Positions 1-10,668 of a stretch of DNA of 48,228 nucleotides are shown here, one piece after another (position 1 is the stretch's first letter; each line of letters starts with the position of its first letter). This DNA comes from Phaeoceros laevis (lineage: Eukaryota > Anthocerotophyta > Anthocerotopsida > Notothyladales): assembly GCA_049999765.1 (NCBI GenBank), contig JBNGIQ010009488.1:151960-200187 (forward strand), in the 5' to 3' direction. Made by a program: the position numbers and the translations under genes. The notes below the pieces were generated by a model that made no database searches, had not been told where the DNA came from, and worked only from the letters and a program-made list of their open reading frames with translations.

Positions 1-980
1 ACGTAGGACCAAGGCAAAGCCAAAACATGTGCCGTTTTGTGACAACTTTTGTTAGCTTTGGCTCGATTTGACGAAAGTTGGTCGAAAGCCTAGCTGAAAG
101 CTTGGTCAAAAGCCTTGTTGAAAGCCTAGTCGGAAAGCGGGTCGAGAACAGCCAGTCCATAAGGGTCCGGCATACATTAGACAACAAAGCAATGATCTTA
201 TGGTTAAATAATAAACCTCATCAAGGGGAGCTTAGTGTTCAAACCAGAGCAAGGGTGGTCCAAGTAAAATGGCGTGAGTGATATGACAATAATAACTTGC
301 CAAACGAGAGCAAGGGTGGTCCAAGTAAAATGGCATGAGTGATATGACAATAATAACTTGCCATATCATTTTTAAAGGACTAGCTTTCCTATCAAGGACA
401 CTCTTCAAAGCCAAGCCTTCATGATTGATTGAATAAATATAGTGTGTCTACATAATATGTATCATAAAATCAATTTGTAAACTTTTTGAGCTATTAGTCT
501 TCCTCACGTAGAGTGTGTGCCACCTCTCACTTATGAAGGTGGGAAGTTCTTCTGGTACAAGGTTTATAAACCTTGTAAGGAAATCAAGACGTTTGAAATC
601 TAAGACAAACGTCAGGTCTCACAATTCTCTGATTTTCACATTATTATGCGGAGGACTCTTTATGTTCAGGAAATAAGTAGTCCTCCGCATACTTTCCCAA
701 TAGGCATGCGGCGAGGAAGAACATGAAGCATGCGTCGAGGAAGAACATGAGGCATGCGGGACCGGCAGCCAGGTGGTATGATGGCTGTTGCAGGGCAGCC
801 GGTTCCGGGCAGGGGAGAGAGGGGCTCGTCCGGGGCTTGCACGGCCCTGTATGAGTGAGGTCTTCACTATTTAGGAGACGGGAAGGGAAGGGAAGCGACC
901 GGCCCTTCCGTTGCGGGAAATGAGTCGGCCTTGGCAGCGGCTAGTGCGCTTGCGCCACAGGTATTCAGCTCGGACCTGAA
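1..980. other. Intergenic and upstream region of the LysM gene
   Basis: I recognise no gene here. The first 600 bases are AT-rich and contain a 61-bp tandem duplication (246-363). From about 650 the sequence becomes GC-richer with repeats of the type GAGGAAGAACATGARGCATGC (715-755). The last 100 bases before the LysM start codon are likely promoter and 5' leader, but I see no convincing TATA box. Confidence 0.5.
246..363. repeat. Tandem duplication, two 61-bp units
   Basis: The segment starting AGAGCAAGGGTGGTCCAAGT at 246 recurs at 307 and runs nearly identically to CTTGCCA (296-302 and 357-363). The copies differ at only a few bases, which suggests a recent duplication. Confidence 0.9.
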
Positions 981-2251
981 ATGGCCAGTAGATTTACCCT
1001 CTCATCGTCGTCGTCTTCTTCGACCGTCTCCGGTGGGGAGCCCAGCTTTACAGCTAGCTGTGGGTACATTGAACACAAGGTTTCTAAGCTGGACACTTTG
1101 GCAGGAATCGCAATCAAATATGGTGTCGAGGTAAACAATCGTTGAGCTTCGCTTATTGTTTTGAGCAGGCAGCATTTGATCCAAGAAGGATGCATGTGTA
1201 GTCAATTCTAGTGAACAAGCTAGACGAACGAAATCTCGCGTAGTAGAGGTGTCTGGATCATGTGCCAAAACTCTGGGTTAGGTCACAGGGCACAATGTTT
1301 CGTGTATTCTAGGATTATGCAATTCTCAACTTTTTCGTGTTTCAGGTTGCAGATGTGAAACGCATGAATGGACTGGTCACAGATTTACAAATGTTCGCTC
1401 TCCCAACTTTGCGAATACCTCTTCCTGGAAGGCATCCACCGTCTGCTGTCCTGTCCGCTGATCAAGCCATTCAAAGGGCCTCAAGACCAGCCGCAGAGAA
1501 AAGGGCTGTAAGTTCGGCTATGGGTCTCCTCAGGGGCTATTATGGGCTTGCCTCACCTATGACAAAAGTCACAAGAGAAGGGATGGAGATGGCAGTTTAC
1601 AAGACAGAGAGTGAGTGCCACTCCGAAGATGAGGCATTCTCACCTCCCGTGATGCCTGGCTTGTCTCACCGAAGACAATGGTCCTGGTCTAATGGGCCTG
1701 GGGCAACGGATGTTATTGAGGGTGACAGATCAAGTGAGAGGCCTGTCAGGAGGCGAGCCAAAGGGGAGGGTATAATCTGGACAGCAGATTCCCCTGTAGA
1801 GACGCCAGATAGACAGGATGCAGCTACTGTAGAGAAGATGATCTCGCCTGCAAGGAACCCAGCATCCAGTAGAAGCCTTGGTTCAAGGGTGAAAGAAACA
1901 GAAATGCCGGGGCCGGCTTTGTGGTCAACCACTCCTGGGTCATCAAATGGGAGCCATGTCGCTGGAGAGGTCCTTTTCAGTCAGGGAGGAAGTGGTGGGA
2001 AGGGTCTGGGGTCCTCGTTGCTGGGTGGAAATGCGGTAGAGAGTTTGTTATCTAAGATACGCCGCACAGCAAGTGCCACTCTTCTTCAGGAGGACAAATT
2101 CTCTTTCATAACTCCCACACGGAACCGTGGGGATCCATCTGGAACGCCTCTGGGACTGCAACCATCCAGTCAAAGTAGTTCAAGGTCTAGTGTACTGGAG
2201 GGACTGGTAAAGCCTGGCAGCTCTCGTCGCAACAAGACAGCTTTAGATTAG
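981..2251 (+). CDS. LysM domain-containing protein, two exons
   Basis: Exons 981-1130 and 1346-2251 join in phase 0 across a 215-bp GT-AG intron (GTAAAC donor, TTTCAG acceptor) and give 351 aa. A Ser-rich leader (residues 7-15) precedes a single LysM domain at about residues 28-78, with GYIEHKVSKLDTLAGIAIKY and then VADVKRMNG and RIPLPGRHPP. This is the conserved signature of the plant intracellular LysM family annotated as peptidoglycan-binding LysM proteins, which have no signal peptide or kinase domain. The long remainder is low-complexity and rich in Ser, Arg and Gly, as expected for a disordered tail. LysM folds bind N-acetylglucosamine polymers in general; the ligand and role of this cytosolic plant subgroup are not well defined. 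The start is the first ATG in frame with the LysM segment. Without the splice the LysM motif would be split across two frames. Confidence 0.88.
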
Positions 2252-3793
2252 CTCCTGTATAGATGCTGCAGACGATGCTGCGGTGCATAGAATAATCAGT
2301 TAGACATCATTTCTTCCCTGTGGGTGGCCATTGTGTTACTTGGGGAGGGGCTCCTTTTTCCAAGCCCTACATTCTTTTCAGCGATTCCTGTGCCATGCTT
2401 ATGGGCATGCTTGGAAGTCTGTATAGATTCAGTTTGCGTAGGCAGCCTGTCTCGGTGCACTAAGATTCAAAGCAATGGTCATGCTAATGAGACCGCTTTT
2501 GGAGACATAGATCCTGTCACCTAACAAGTGGAGACAGGAGGGGTTTGAACACTAATTTTTGTCTTGCTTTTTGTACTCTGGCTTCAGAAGGGTGATGTGA
2601 TAGTTGCTGGTAGCCAACCCGGAGATGCCAGTTGAAGTACCGCACATGTTCTATTTTATCATGGAGGTTGCTTTGAAGGCTGAAGGTTCTCTGGTTTCTG
2701 GGTTGAGGAAATACTGGGTGAAGGCAATAATACAGTTGATGCTCCTGTTATGCCATTGGGATCTCTCGAGCTCTCTGTAGCAACTATTCTTTTGTTCAAC
2801 TAGGTAGCAGGAGTCTGCAGATTGGTACCATCTTTTTGTGTTAATTCTCTGAGCTGGCTTGCCACCGCGGTTGTTTGAGGACTTGGATCTATGACAACGT
2901 TGTGGTGTCCGTAGGCATTGCTGCTTCAGGTTAGACACTTGTTTTGCCCTCCCACGAGATTTCTGTCCATCCGTCGTGTTAACTCTTCCAGATCGCTGGA
3001 GGCTTTTCCTTTGCGTATATGAGGTATTAGTTAGAATTGTCTACGGCACGAATTGTCTAAACTGCAGTCGGGTTGAGAGGAACCGATGTTTACAACGCGG
3101 CACAAGAAATCAACGTCATTAAGTTCGCTGCAAAGATGCCAGCAGGACACATGTATCAGGTAGAGAGAGACGGTGGTGCGGCAGAGATATGTTGTAGAGC
3201 TCGGAACTGTGAAGCTGCACTGGCGATGCTCCACACTGTTACATCGACAACCCTGCTGTTGAGCACGCAAAGTTGAGCCATTTCCCTGGCTGACGACGTC
3301 GCGGAGGATGCCCTCTGCAGCTACCGAGGCTCGTTCCTTTTGAATGGAGGGGCAAGTGAGCTAGGTTTCTCATAGTACCAACAACACCGGAGTCCAGGTA
3401 CTTCTACCTTAAACGTAATTTCCCAAGCTTCATCATAATTTCGTGTTGTCGCGCGGGTTTGCGCGCTCAGCTCGTCGGGATGATCAATTTCTAGTCTACC
3501 ACCGTTGATTGTGGTCCTTTAAGTGCCGAACTAGGTTTGGTTCTTCACTAAATTGTAATGAAGTCAGACTAGAAGCATTCAGTCTTGCTGGTATAGTGTG
3601 TCTATCACGTCTCGGAACTTTCATTTGGTTGGTGGATGTGACAGCTCCTTCCTGCCGATCGGCACATGTGCTGTGCAGCTGGTGCACTCAATTTGGAGCG
3701 AGTTGCAACCGTCTAATGGACTTCAAGTGGGTCGTCGCTCTCCTGGGACCCTAGTTTTCAGTGCAAAAACGTGGCTAGTGAAAAGAGGGGAAG
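2252..3793. other. Intergenic, LysM 3' side to PLAC8 5' side
   Basis: No protein family is recognisable in any frame and the open frames are short. The 5' half probably includes the LysM 3' UTR and the last few hundred bases the promoter and leader of the PLAC8 gene. No tRNA, repeat array or transposon end was seen. Confidence 0.5.
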
Positions 3794-4650
3794 ATGAAGG
3801 GAGGGGGCGCTTATGTTCCGCCTGGATACGTCCCAGCACCAGATGAAGACAGTAACAGTCCTGAGATATCGGTATTAACAGAGCATCGCAATTTGAACAG
3901 AAGTGGGCATCATCAGGCTGAGCACTGGACGTCGGGCATTTGTGCATGTTTTGACGATATGCCAAGCTGTACGCATTCCACCTCCTGTCTCTTTCATCTT
4001 TTATCGATTCCCTGTCTCATGACCTTGCCCATGTTCGTTTTCCAAACCTTTATAGACACACCATTTTAGGTGTAGCTAACACATGCTTGCTAGCTGCTGA
4101 GCAGGTTGCCTGGGGTTGTGGTGCCCGTGCATTCTTTTTGGCCGTAACGTTGAAATGCTGGAGGGTAGACCATTTGTTGGTCCATGCCTCTTGCATTTTC
4201 TACTTTGGGGTGTGCTAGCATTGGGCTGTAGTTCATACGGATCACCGTTGGGCATCGTTGGCTCCTGTGTTTCATGTTATGCATGCGGATACAGGAAAGG
4301 GTTGCGGACGAAATATAATTTGGAGGTACGTCGAGCACGAAATTTGCATGATCAGTCATGTAGTGCTCTTGCTTCTTTATCATGAGGTACAACATCCAGC
4401 CTTGGTTGACCTTCTGAGCGCTGGCTGTGTGCAGGATGCTCCGTGTGGGGACTTCTTGACTCATTTTTTCTGCCATACATGTGCTGTTTGTCAAGAATAC
4501 AGGGAGTTACGAGAGCGTGGCCACAGCTACCCATCGTTGTCGTTGACTAGCCCACCCCCAACACAAAGCATGAGAGCTGTGTCTGGCGATGAAGAGGAGC
4601 ACCTTCCTCTGCCTAACAGCTATCATTCCCATACTGAGGGTGACAATTAG
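3794..4650 (+). CDS. PLAC8-family (cell number regulator-like) protein, three exons
   Basis: Exons 3794-3968, 4105-4325 and 4435-4650 join in phase to give 203 aa. The first splice rebuilds a Cys codon (T plus GT) so that MPSC runs into CLGLWCPCILFGRN. The result follows the PLAC8 order: YVPPGYVP near the N-terminus, WTSGICACFDD, the CCxxxxCPC core, a hydrophobic middle segment, CYACGYRKGLRTKYNLE, then DAPCGDFLTHFFCHTCAVCQ and EYRELRE. It matches the conserved plant PLAC8 subgroup with the ACFDD and APCGDF signatures. PLAC8 proteins are small, Cys-rich and membrane-associated; relatives act in organ-size control or metal transport and tolerance. The role of this subgroup is not established. 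The C-terminal 40 residues are polar and variable. Confidence 0.9.
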
Positions 4651-5026
4651 AGTACTTTGAGCATGCTTTCGCTTAAGCTCTCTCATATCCTTCAGTTATG
4701 GTATGGATTATTGGTCTGTATTGGTGGGTCTCGAGTGGTTGATAGCAGTAGGATGGGATTCTATGAACGTCTCATCTGCTATCAGAGGTGTTCCATGATG
4801 TAACGTGTACATAGACAGTTTGAAATTGCTTCGTTGAACAACAGCACTTCCCCTTGCTCATACCCTCCAGGGCACGGTAGGGGAGGAAAGAATTAGCCAC
4901 AATTGTGCTGCAATGTACATATGTTGAAACACACAACACTACAAATGGTTGGGCACCCACCATGTTCTGTTCATGAACTAGTGTTAAGTGCAATTAAAAT
5001 GCTGCCTATGTAGAGCCAGGCAGCGT
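4651..5026. other. Tail-to-tail spacer
   Basis: The 376 bp between the stop codons of the PLAC8 (+) and M50B-like (-) genes must hold both 3' UTRs. I see nothing else in it. Confidence 0.6.
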
Positions 5027-5725
5027 TCAGTCCAAAATAACCAGAGCAATGTAGACAGCAACGAGGAGGAAGATGATGGAGATGAAGCCCCACACCACGC
5101 CCCATCCGCAGCCGTTGCAGCAGGGACAAATCTCGGCAAACTTCTCAGCGTCGCTGGAATGAACCCTCCTGGATATGGTGTCATCGTAGATGTCGTAGAT
5201 GGAGAACAATCCATTCATAACCCCGATGAAGAGCACGCAGTACCGCAGTATGCGCACAACGGTTGTGAGCTGAAGCGCCCAGACGACCCCCAAGAAGATA
5301 ACGAAGCCGACGCACAAGAAGCGTAGAGTCCAATTTTTGGCCAGCAAGAGCACCACAAGCAGCGACGCAATGAGGCAGCCTGCTGCGACCTGCACCGCAA
5401 GCTTGTCAACGGACATGATCACAAGCACCATCCCCCAAAACGAGGACCCCAGGTAACCCGCAGGTAGAATGATCCATGACACGCCCCCGCGGGTGCGTGT
5501 AGCCCCGCCTTCATCGGCCTTCACCTGGATGCTCTCAACGTGGCCGCATGTCAGCTTGCAAGCGATAGCATGGCTAAGCTCGTGCAGGTAGACTGTGATG
5601 AGCTTGAATGGCAGCAGCAGCGGCGTTCTCCAAAGCAGCAAAATGAAGAAGATGAACACCCCCACGGTGATCACAAAAGCCAACTGATCCTTGTCACAGC
5701 ATCCGTCCAGCTGCCAGTTGGCCAT
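5027..5725 (-). CDS. Peptidase M50B-like membrane metalloprotease, single exon
   Basis: An intact 232-aa reading frame on the minus strand starts at the first ATG (5725); the frame opens slightly earlier at a TTG. It is strongly hydrophobic, with about six membrane segments. The first (around residues 17-36) is followed by YLHELSHAIACKLTCG, where HELSH (about residues 48-52) is the zinc-binding HExxH motif. A glycine-rich GGVSWIILPAGYLGSSFWG segment follows, as in M50B-like peptidases of plants and fungi. The C-terminal hydrophilic loop has a CPCCNGCGWG cluster before the last membrane helix. M50 enzymes cleave within membranes; the substrate of this plant group is unknown. It lies head-to-head with the downstream PPR gene across 484 bp. 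Confidence 0.85.
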   Translation of the reverse strand: MANWQLDGCCDKDQLAFVITVGVFIFFILLLWRTPLLLPFKLITVYLHELSHAIACKLTCGHVESIQVKADEGGATRTRGGVSWIILPAGYLGSSFWGMVLVIMSVDKLAVQVAAGCLIASLLVVLLLAKNWTLRFLCVGFVIFLGVVWALQLTTVVRILRYCVLFIGVMNGLFSIYDIYDDTISRRVHSSDAEKFAEICPCCNGCGWGVVWGFISIIFLLVAVYIALVILD

Positions 5726-6209
5726 GATCAATGCTAAAGGCTTGCACTTCTCTCAGATCCTTTCCCAGCCTGCCCCCATCTGCCAAATGCAAGGAAGAGC
5801 GCTGGGCGGAAGACCACAGTGTGTAAGAATGAACTCCTCTGCTGCCCTGCGCAGTCCTGTGTCACAGCTGCCGGCCGCCAGCATTTGAACTCATTCGAGA
5901 GTAACGACAGCCCTGATTTCCCGGCTTGCTTCGTGGACATAGCATTCCGGCTCTTGAGGAGCTCGAATCAAGATTCCCTGAACTTACCGACTGGTAACTG
6001 GAACCTGTGCATCTGGTACTCGGTCACAGTTTCAGACTTAGGTCGCAACGGTAAGCTGCTCCTCGGGATCGGTAGGAAGAAGTCGACGAAAACATGGAAG
6101 AGCTTGTGTCCAGCTTTGTCGTCGATTCTCCGGGCAAGTGGATTTATGCGTGCGGCTCCTGTACTTTCATGCCCCCTAGGATACGACATGAAAATGGTTG
6201 CTATTGAAG
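5726..6209. other. Divergent intergenic region
   Basis: This 484-bp spacer separates the start codons of the M50B-like gene (-) and a PPR gene (+), so it probably holds both promoters. An open plus frame (5819-6238) crosses it but runs out of frame into the PPR gene and resembles nothing known, so it is not called. Confidence 0.5.
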
Positions 6210-8348
6210 ATGAAAGGTGCTGCCCTGGAAATCATTAAAGCAGTAGCAGGAAATGTAAGGGCGATTAAGGAGTCCAGCCAGCATATAGGAGCCTCATTTT
6301 CAGGAGGCTCCAATTGGTTTGCTCTGGCGCCTGGAGGGGCTTTCAAGGATGGAAAATTTACGAGACAGTCTCTTAAGAGTATGTTGCACTCTGCCCTGCT
6401 GAGCTGCACACAGAGGAAAGATCTTGCAGCTGCGAGGCAGCTCAGGTCCATCATTTTGGCCAGAGGACTGATGTCCGATATCCTTTTGGCTAACACCCTA
6501 CTTCGCCTCTTCTCGTCTTGTGGTAGCCTGGACGAAGCGAGTAGCTTGTTTTCTGCAATCTCGAGACCAAACGTTCACACGTGGCAGGGAATAATTTTAG
6601 GGTATGCAAGCAATGGGAAGGGCGACCAGGCCATCAAATTGTATAAAGAGATGTGCCAGTCAAGTGTGAAGGCCAATGGCTACATATATGTTGCTGTGCT
6701 GAAATCGTGTGCAAGCACAAAGGCGTTGCTAGAAGGGAGAATTGTCCATCTGCATGCAGCTGAAGCTGGTTTGGAGGCCGACCTTCATGTTGCAAGCAGC
6801 CTCATCGACATGTATACCAAATGTGGCAGCCCTGATGAAGCTCAGGGCCTATTTCAACGGTTGCCGGAAAAAGATGTTGTCATATGGGGTGCCATGGTTT
6901 CAGGGTATGCAAAGCACGGCCTCCAAGAGCATGCTGCTGTAATGTTTCAGCAAATGCAGAATGAAGGTGTCACAGCCAATGTATATGTCAGAAGCATAGT
7001 CGTTGACATGTATGCAAAGTTTGGAGAAGTGGATGAGGCACGGAAAGTGTTTGACGCGTCGCTGGAGAAAACTGTGGTGCTGTGGACAGCTATGATTTCA
7101 GGGTACTCCCTTCGTGGACATGGTGGGGAAGCCCTCCGCCTCTTCAAACAGATGCGGCAGGAAGGTGTGGAGCCTAACAAGATAACGTTAGTGTGTGTCC
7201 TTCAAGCATGTGGCAGCACAAGGGCTTTAAATGAGGCGAAGGAGATACACTGCCAGCTTGTGGACAATAGGTTGGAACTGGACACTGATGTGGGAAACTG
7301 TCTCATAGACATGTATGCTAAATGTGGAAGCCTGAGTGATGCACGAGCAGCATTCAACACTTTGGCAGAGAAAGATCTGGTTTCGTGGAATACGATGATG
7401 GCAGCATACATCCATAGTGATGACGGACAAGAAGCTCTGCGGCTATTTGGCCGGATGCAACTGGCAGGAGTGGAGCCAAATGAGGTAACTTGCTTAACAG
7501 TTCTAACAGCATGCGGAAACTTGGCAGCCCTGGGTCAAGGCAGGGAGGTGCACGCGTATTTGAGGGCTCGTGGGTTGGAGTCAAATGCATGTGTTGCTAG
7601 CAGTCTGGTGGATATGTATTCCAAGTGCGGTAGTCTGGATGATGCACTCAACGTGTTTGAGAATCTGCATGAGAAGGATGTCATCACATGGAGTGCAATA
7701 ATTGGAGCATATGGTCTGCATGGGCTTGGTCATGAAGCCTTGCAACTGTTCAGCAAAATGCAGCAGGAGGGCCTTAAGCCGAATAGCGTAACGTTAGTCT
7801 GTGTGCTGTCTGCCTGCAGCCAAGCAGGCCTGCTGCCTGAGGCCTGCAGTATCTTTAGGACAATGGCTTCGGAGTATGGCGTTGTACCAAACATCAAGCA
7901 TTTTGGATGCATGATTGACCTTCTTGGGCGGGGAGGCTACCTTTGTGAGGCACAGGAGCTGATTACGAGATTGCCTGTGCAACCTGATTCTGCTGAAGTC
8001 TGGACGTCCATGTTGGGGGCATGCCAAACGCATGGCGATCTAGACTTAGCTAGAGTTTCATTTGAGTGGATTGTCAAGCTCGAACCGGCCAATACTGCCG
8101 CATATTCCTTGATGTCAAACATCTATGCAGCGGCTGACAGGTGGGAAGATGAATCAAGAATAAGGGGAAGGATGAGAAATGCTGGACTCACAAAGGTGCC
8201 TGGTAGAAGTTGGATCACTGTAAATTTTGAAGTCCACAATTTTGTGGCAAAAGACACTGCTCATCCCTTACAAACACAGATACAGGCTCATGTGAAACGC
8301 TTAACAGAAGATATAGAGCGCGATATGCGAAAAAACACATCCAGTTAG
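6210..8348 (+). CDS. PLS-class PPR protein with E domain, intronless
   Basis: This single exon encodes 712 aa from the first ATG (6210); a stop codon (6189-6191) closes the frame just upstream. PPR motifs of the P-L-S type repeat through the protein, marked by DMYTKCGS, DMYAKCGSLSDAR, DMYSKCGSLDDA and WSAIIGAYGLHGLGHEA. The end has the E/E+ boxes (SNIYAAADRWEDESRIR, VPGRSWITVNFEVHNFVAKD) and stops about 40 residues later without a DYW deaminase. Such proteins bind organellar transcripts, and PLS-E+ members usually specify C-to-U editing sites while recruiting a separate DYW domain. The N-terminus (about 50 residues, few acidic) could be an organelle-targeting peptide. The module at nt 6955-7000 is internally shortened: NEGVTAN leads directly into VYVRSIVVDMYAKFG. 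Confidence 0.92.
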   Translation: MKGAALEIIKAVAGNVRAIKESSQHIGASFSGGSNWFALAPGGAFKDGKFTRQSLKSMLHSALLSCTQRKDLAAARQLRSIILARGLMSDILLANTLLRLFSSCGSLDEASSLFSAISRPNVHTWQGIILGYASNGKGDQAIKLYKEMCQSSVKANGYIYVAVLKSCASTKALLEGRIVHLHAAEAGLEADLHVASSLIDMYTKCGSPDEAQGLFQRLPEKDVVIWGAMVSGYAKHGLQEHAAVMFQQMQNEGVTANVYVRSIVVDMYAKFGEVDEARKVFDASLEKTVVLWTAMISGYSLRGHGGEALRLFKQMRQEGVEPNKITLVCVLQACGSTRALNEAKEIHCQLVDNRLELDTDVGNCLIDMYAKCGSLSDARAAFNTLAEKDLVSWNTMMAAYIHSDDGQEALRLFGRMQLAGVEPNEVTCLTVLTACGNLAALGQGREVHAYLRARGLESNACVASSLVDMYSKCGSLDDALNVFENLHEKDVITWSAIIGAYGLHGLGHEALQLFSKMQQEGLKPNSVTLVCVLSACSQAGLLPEACSIFRTMASEYGVVPNIKHFGCMIDLLGRGGYLCEAQELITRLPVQPDSAEVWTSMLGACQTHGDLDLARVSFEWIVKLEPANTAAYSLMSNIYAAADRWEDESRIRGRMRNAGLTKVPGRSWITVNFEVHNFVAKDTAHPLQTQIQAHVKRLTEDIERDMRKNTSS

Positions 8349-8681
8349 AAAGCATTTTGCTGTCCGACAACTCAGAATTATCTACAGTACAACTATCTAT
8401 CTCGCAAAATAGACACATATAGAATGATATGGATGGATAGCAGAGCAAGCCGGGGGGGCCTATAGGTGCGCACTTGTTGCACGAAAATCACCACCTTATC
8501 TCCTATCCTCTCTCTCTCTCTCTCTCTCTGAACGTGTGGCTGCCTCACTCCTGAGGCTGGCGCCTTCCCTCTGCCTCGCCTTCCAAGGCTGCTGCACAGT
8601 CCCGACTCGTCTCAAGCTCGTGCTGCACCGTGCTGCATTGCAACGCGCCGCACTACCGCTCCCAGCCCTTGCACTGTAACA
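8349..8681 (+). promoter_or_regulatory. psaD upstream region with I-box-like site and CT tract
   Basis: The 333 bp before the psaD start codon contain CCTTATC at 8494-8500, the reverse complement of the I-box core GATAAGG found in many light-regulated nuclear photosynthesis promoters. A (CT)11 tract follows directly (8508-8529). I see no good TATA box near the probable start, and psaD promoters in some other plants are known to be TATA-less with pyrimidine-rich initiators. Assigning function to these sites is inference. Confidence 0.45.
8508..8529. repeat. (CT)11 microsatellite in the psaD leader
   Basis: Eleven uninterrupted CT dinucleotides lie about 150 bp before the psaD ATG, probably in the promoter-proximal or 5' UTR region. 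Confidence 0.95.
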
Positions 8682-9290
8682 ATGGCGGCCATGACAACAG
8701 CCTCGCCCGCGGTGGTGGCAGCCGCTGCGCCTGCAGTGGCCAGCAGCAGCAGCAGCAACAGCGTCAAGTCCCGCACGTCGGCACTTTTCGGGCAGAGGAT
8801 GCACGCCGTGTGCGCCGGAGCCAGGGTGTCCATGACAGCAGCTGCTGAGGCTCCCGTCGGGTTCACTCCCCCGGAGCTCAAGGCTGACACTCCCTCCCCC
8901 ATCTTCGGTGGCAGCACTGGCGGGCTTCTGCGCAAGGCGCAGGTGGAGGAGTTCTATGTCATCACCTGGGAGTCCCCCAAGGAGCAGATCTTCGAGCTGC
9001 CGACCGGAGGAGCTGCCATTATGCGCTCCGGCCCCAACCTGCTGAAGCTGGCCCGCAAGGAGCAAGCCCTGGCGTTGGGAACCAAGCTCAGGAGCAAGTT
9101 CAAGATCAAATACCAATTCTACAGAGTGTTCCCCAACGGCGAGGTGCAATATCTTCACCCCAAGGACGGTGTCTACCCGGAGAAGGTGAACGAGGGCAGG
9201 AAGGGAGTCGGAATCAACGCGCGCAGCATTGGCAAGAACGTGAACCCTGCTGCCGTCAAGTTCACCGGAAAGGTTGCGTCTGATTTGTAG
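8682..9290 (+). CDS. psaD: Photosystem I reaction center subunit II (PsaD), chloroplast precursor
   Basis: A single exon of 202 aa begins at an AACAATGGCG context. The first 50 or so residues form an Ala/Ser-rich transit peptide. The mature protein has the family blocks [80 protein letters not shown] and [17 protein letters not shown]. PsaD sits on the stromal face of photosystem I and, with PsaC and PsaE, forms the ferredoxin docking site; its basic C-terminal part contacts PsaC. Length and lack of introns are normal for plant psaD. Codons in the mature region are GC-rich at the third position, unlike the neighbouring PPR genes, which fits a highly expressed gene. Confidence 0.98.
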   Translation: MAAMTTASPAVVAAAAPAVASSSSSNSVKSRTSALFGQRMHAVCAGARVSMTAAAEAPVGFTPPELKADTPSPIFGGSTGGLLRKAQVEEFYVITWESPKEQIFELPTGGAAIMRSGPNLLKLARKEQALALGTKLRSKFKIKYQFYRVFPNGEVQYLHPKDGVYPEKVNEGRKGVGINARSIGKNVNPAAVKFTGKVASDL

Positions 9291-10668
9291 AGGTTGTTGG
9301 CTGGCTCTTCAAATTTGACACTGTATCCTGTACAGTTTCCTGTAGTGAACGTGTTCCATCAATGACATTACTTTTGGTCCGCGCAATGCGCCTCTTCGTT
9401 TTTGAAACTTCTTGTGTGTCCTGCCTCAGTTCTACCGTGGTGTTAGGAGTGGAATGTCCACTCAAAAGAATGTGCTTTGAAATCTGCAAGCGCACTCACT
9501 CTGATGTGCCTCCCACAAGCTGTGTTTGTCTTGTAAATGCCCATGGCTTCATCAAGCTAGCAGTGGCTTTGGACATGGCATTGCAGCGCTTAGAAAGAAT
9601 GTGATGGCCCCGAACATTATAACATTCTCCGTTTCAATTTTTCAAATGTGGTGGACGGCTGCAGTAAAGCCATGGATATCTTTGTGTACAGCTGCTGAGC
9701 TTCCATAACTTCTGACTTCGTATTCACAGAACGATCTCGAGGCCATTGGAACTCCATACCCGGCCCGCTGGGCTGCAAATCATGTGGTAGTTTAGCAGCC
9801 AGACGTCTGTCATCTTGCTCCGCAGAGCATGGCCGATGCAAGTGTTGCGGCCATGCGCAGAGAGCTAGCACGTTTGCTCTCCCCAGGCAGGATAGGCTTC
9901 TCCTTACTACCAAGCATTCAGAGAGTTGCAGTTCAACCACGCATGTAGTTACCACCCAGGTGCAGGTTACCATGAAATAGGCCTAGGAAAATGTTCCCTC
10001 TCCAGATTGAGGGATCCGTCGAGCAGTAGAGGTGTTCACTTAGTTCCAGAGATGCCAACTCGGAGTAATAAATCACGCCCTCACGGAAACACAAGTTCAA
10101 GACAACAGAGCCAGCAAAAGCCCCTGACCGAAAATGGTGAAAGCAACGAGCTTGGCTGAAGCGAATAGGACTGCCCTCCCGAGGCTAATGACTTTAAGGC
10201 NNNNNNNNNNNNNNNNNNNNNNNNNNNNNNNNNNNNNNNNNNNNNNNNNNNNNNNNNNNNNNNNNNNNNNNNNNNNNNNNNNNNNNNNNNNNNNNNNNNN
10301 CTTTAAGGCAAAGCGTTGTAGTCACCAACGCAAGCAAGAATAAGATGACAAGGAAATCTTGCAGAGTGGAATCAAACCAACCCAATCGGACCTTGTCCAC
10401 TGCAGCAGATGGCGGCGCATGAATCCCCGAATGCCAGGAACGCAAAGATGTTGACATGCTTGCTCATGGAAAATCACTCGTCCCGGCCCCACGCTCCACA
10501 GCAACTTGTGGTCCTCGGCAGGCACGAGATCTGAACAGATGCGGTGCATAGAAATGGTAGCACTTATTGATGCGCATGCTTGCCTGTGACGCCGACGAAC
10601 ATGTAATGGCCGAGAAGACCAGTTTACGTGGACGAACGTCTAGTGGAGGGCAAGCAGGCGCCTAAGCG
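9291..10668. other. psaD 3' flank, intergenic, assembly gap
   Basis: The first 300 bp probably contain the psaD 3' UTR. The rest has no recognisable gene on either strand; the longest open frames (about 118 aa on the minus strand near 9.6-10.0 kb) show no family features. The stretch contains 100 undetermined bases. Confidence 0.5.
10201..10300. other. Assembly gap (100 N)
   Basis: Exactly 100 N, the usual placeholder for an unknown gap length. The same 9-mer CTTTAAGGC ends the left flank and begins the right flank, so the true gap may be small, zero or an unmerged overlap. Confidence 0.98.

Noticed and set aside
5819-6238. A 139-codon plus-strand frame before the first PPR gene
   Set aside because: It overlaps the PPR start in another frame, resembles no family, and lies in the expected divergent promoter.
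8496-9158. A 220-codon minus-strand frame over psaD
   Set aside because: It is an antisense shadow of a GC-rich coding sequence; the plus-strand PsaD match is unambiguous.
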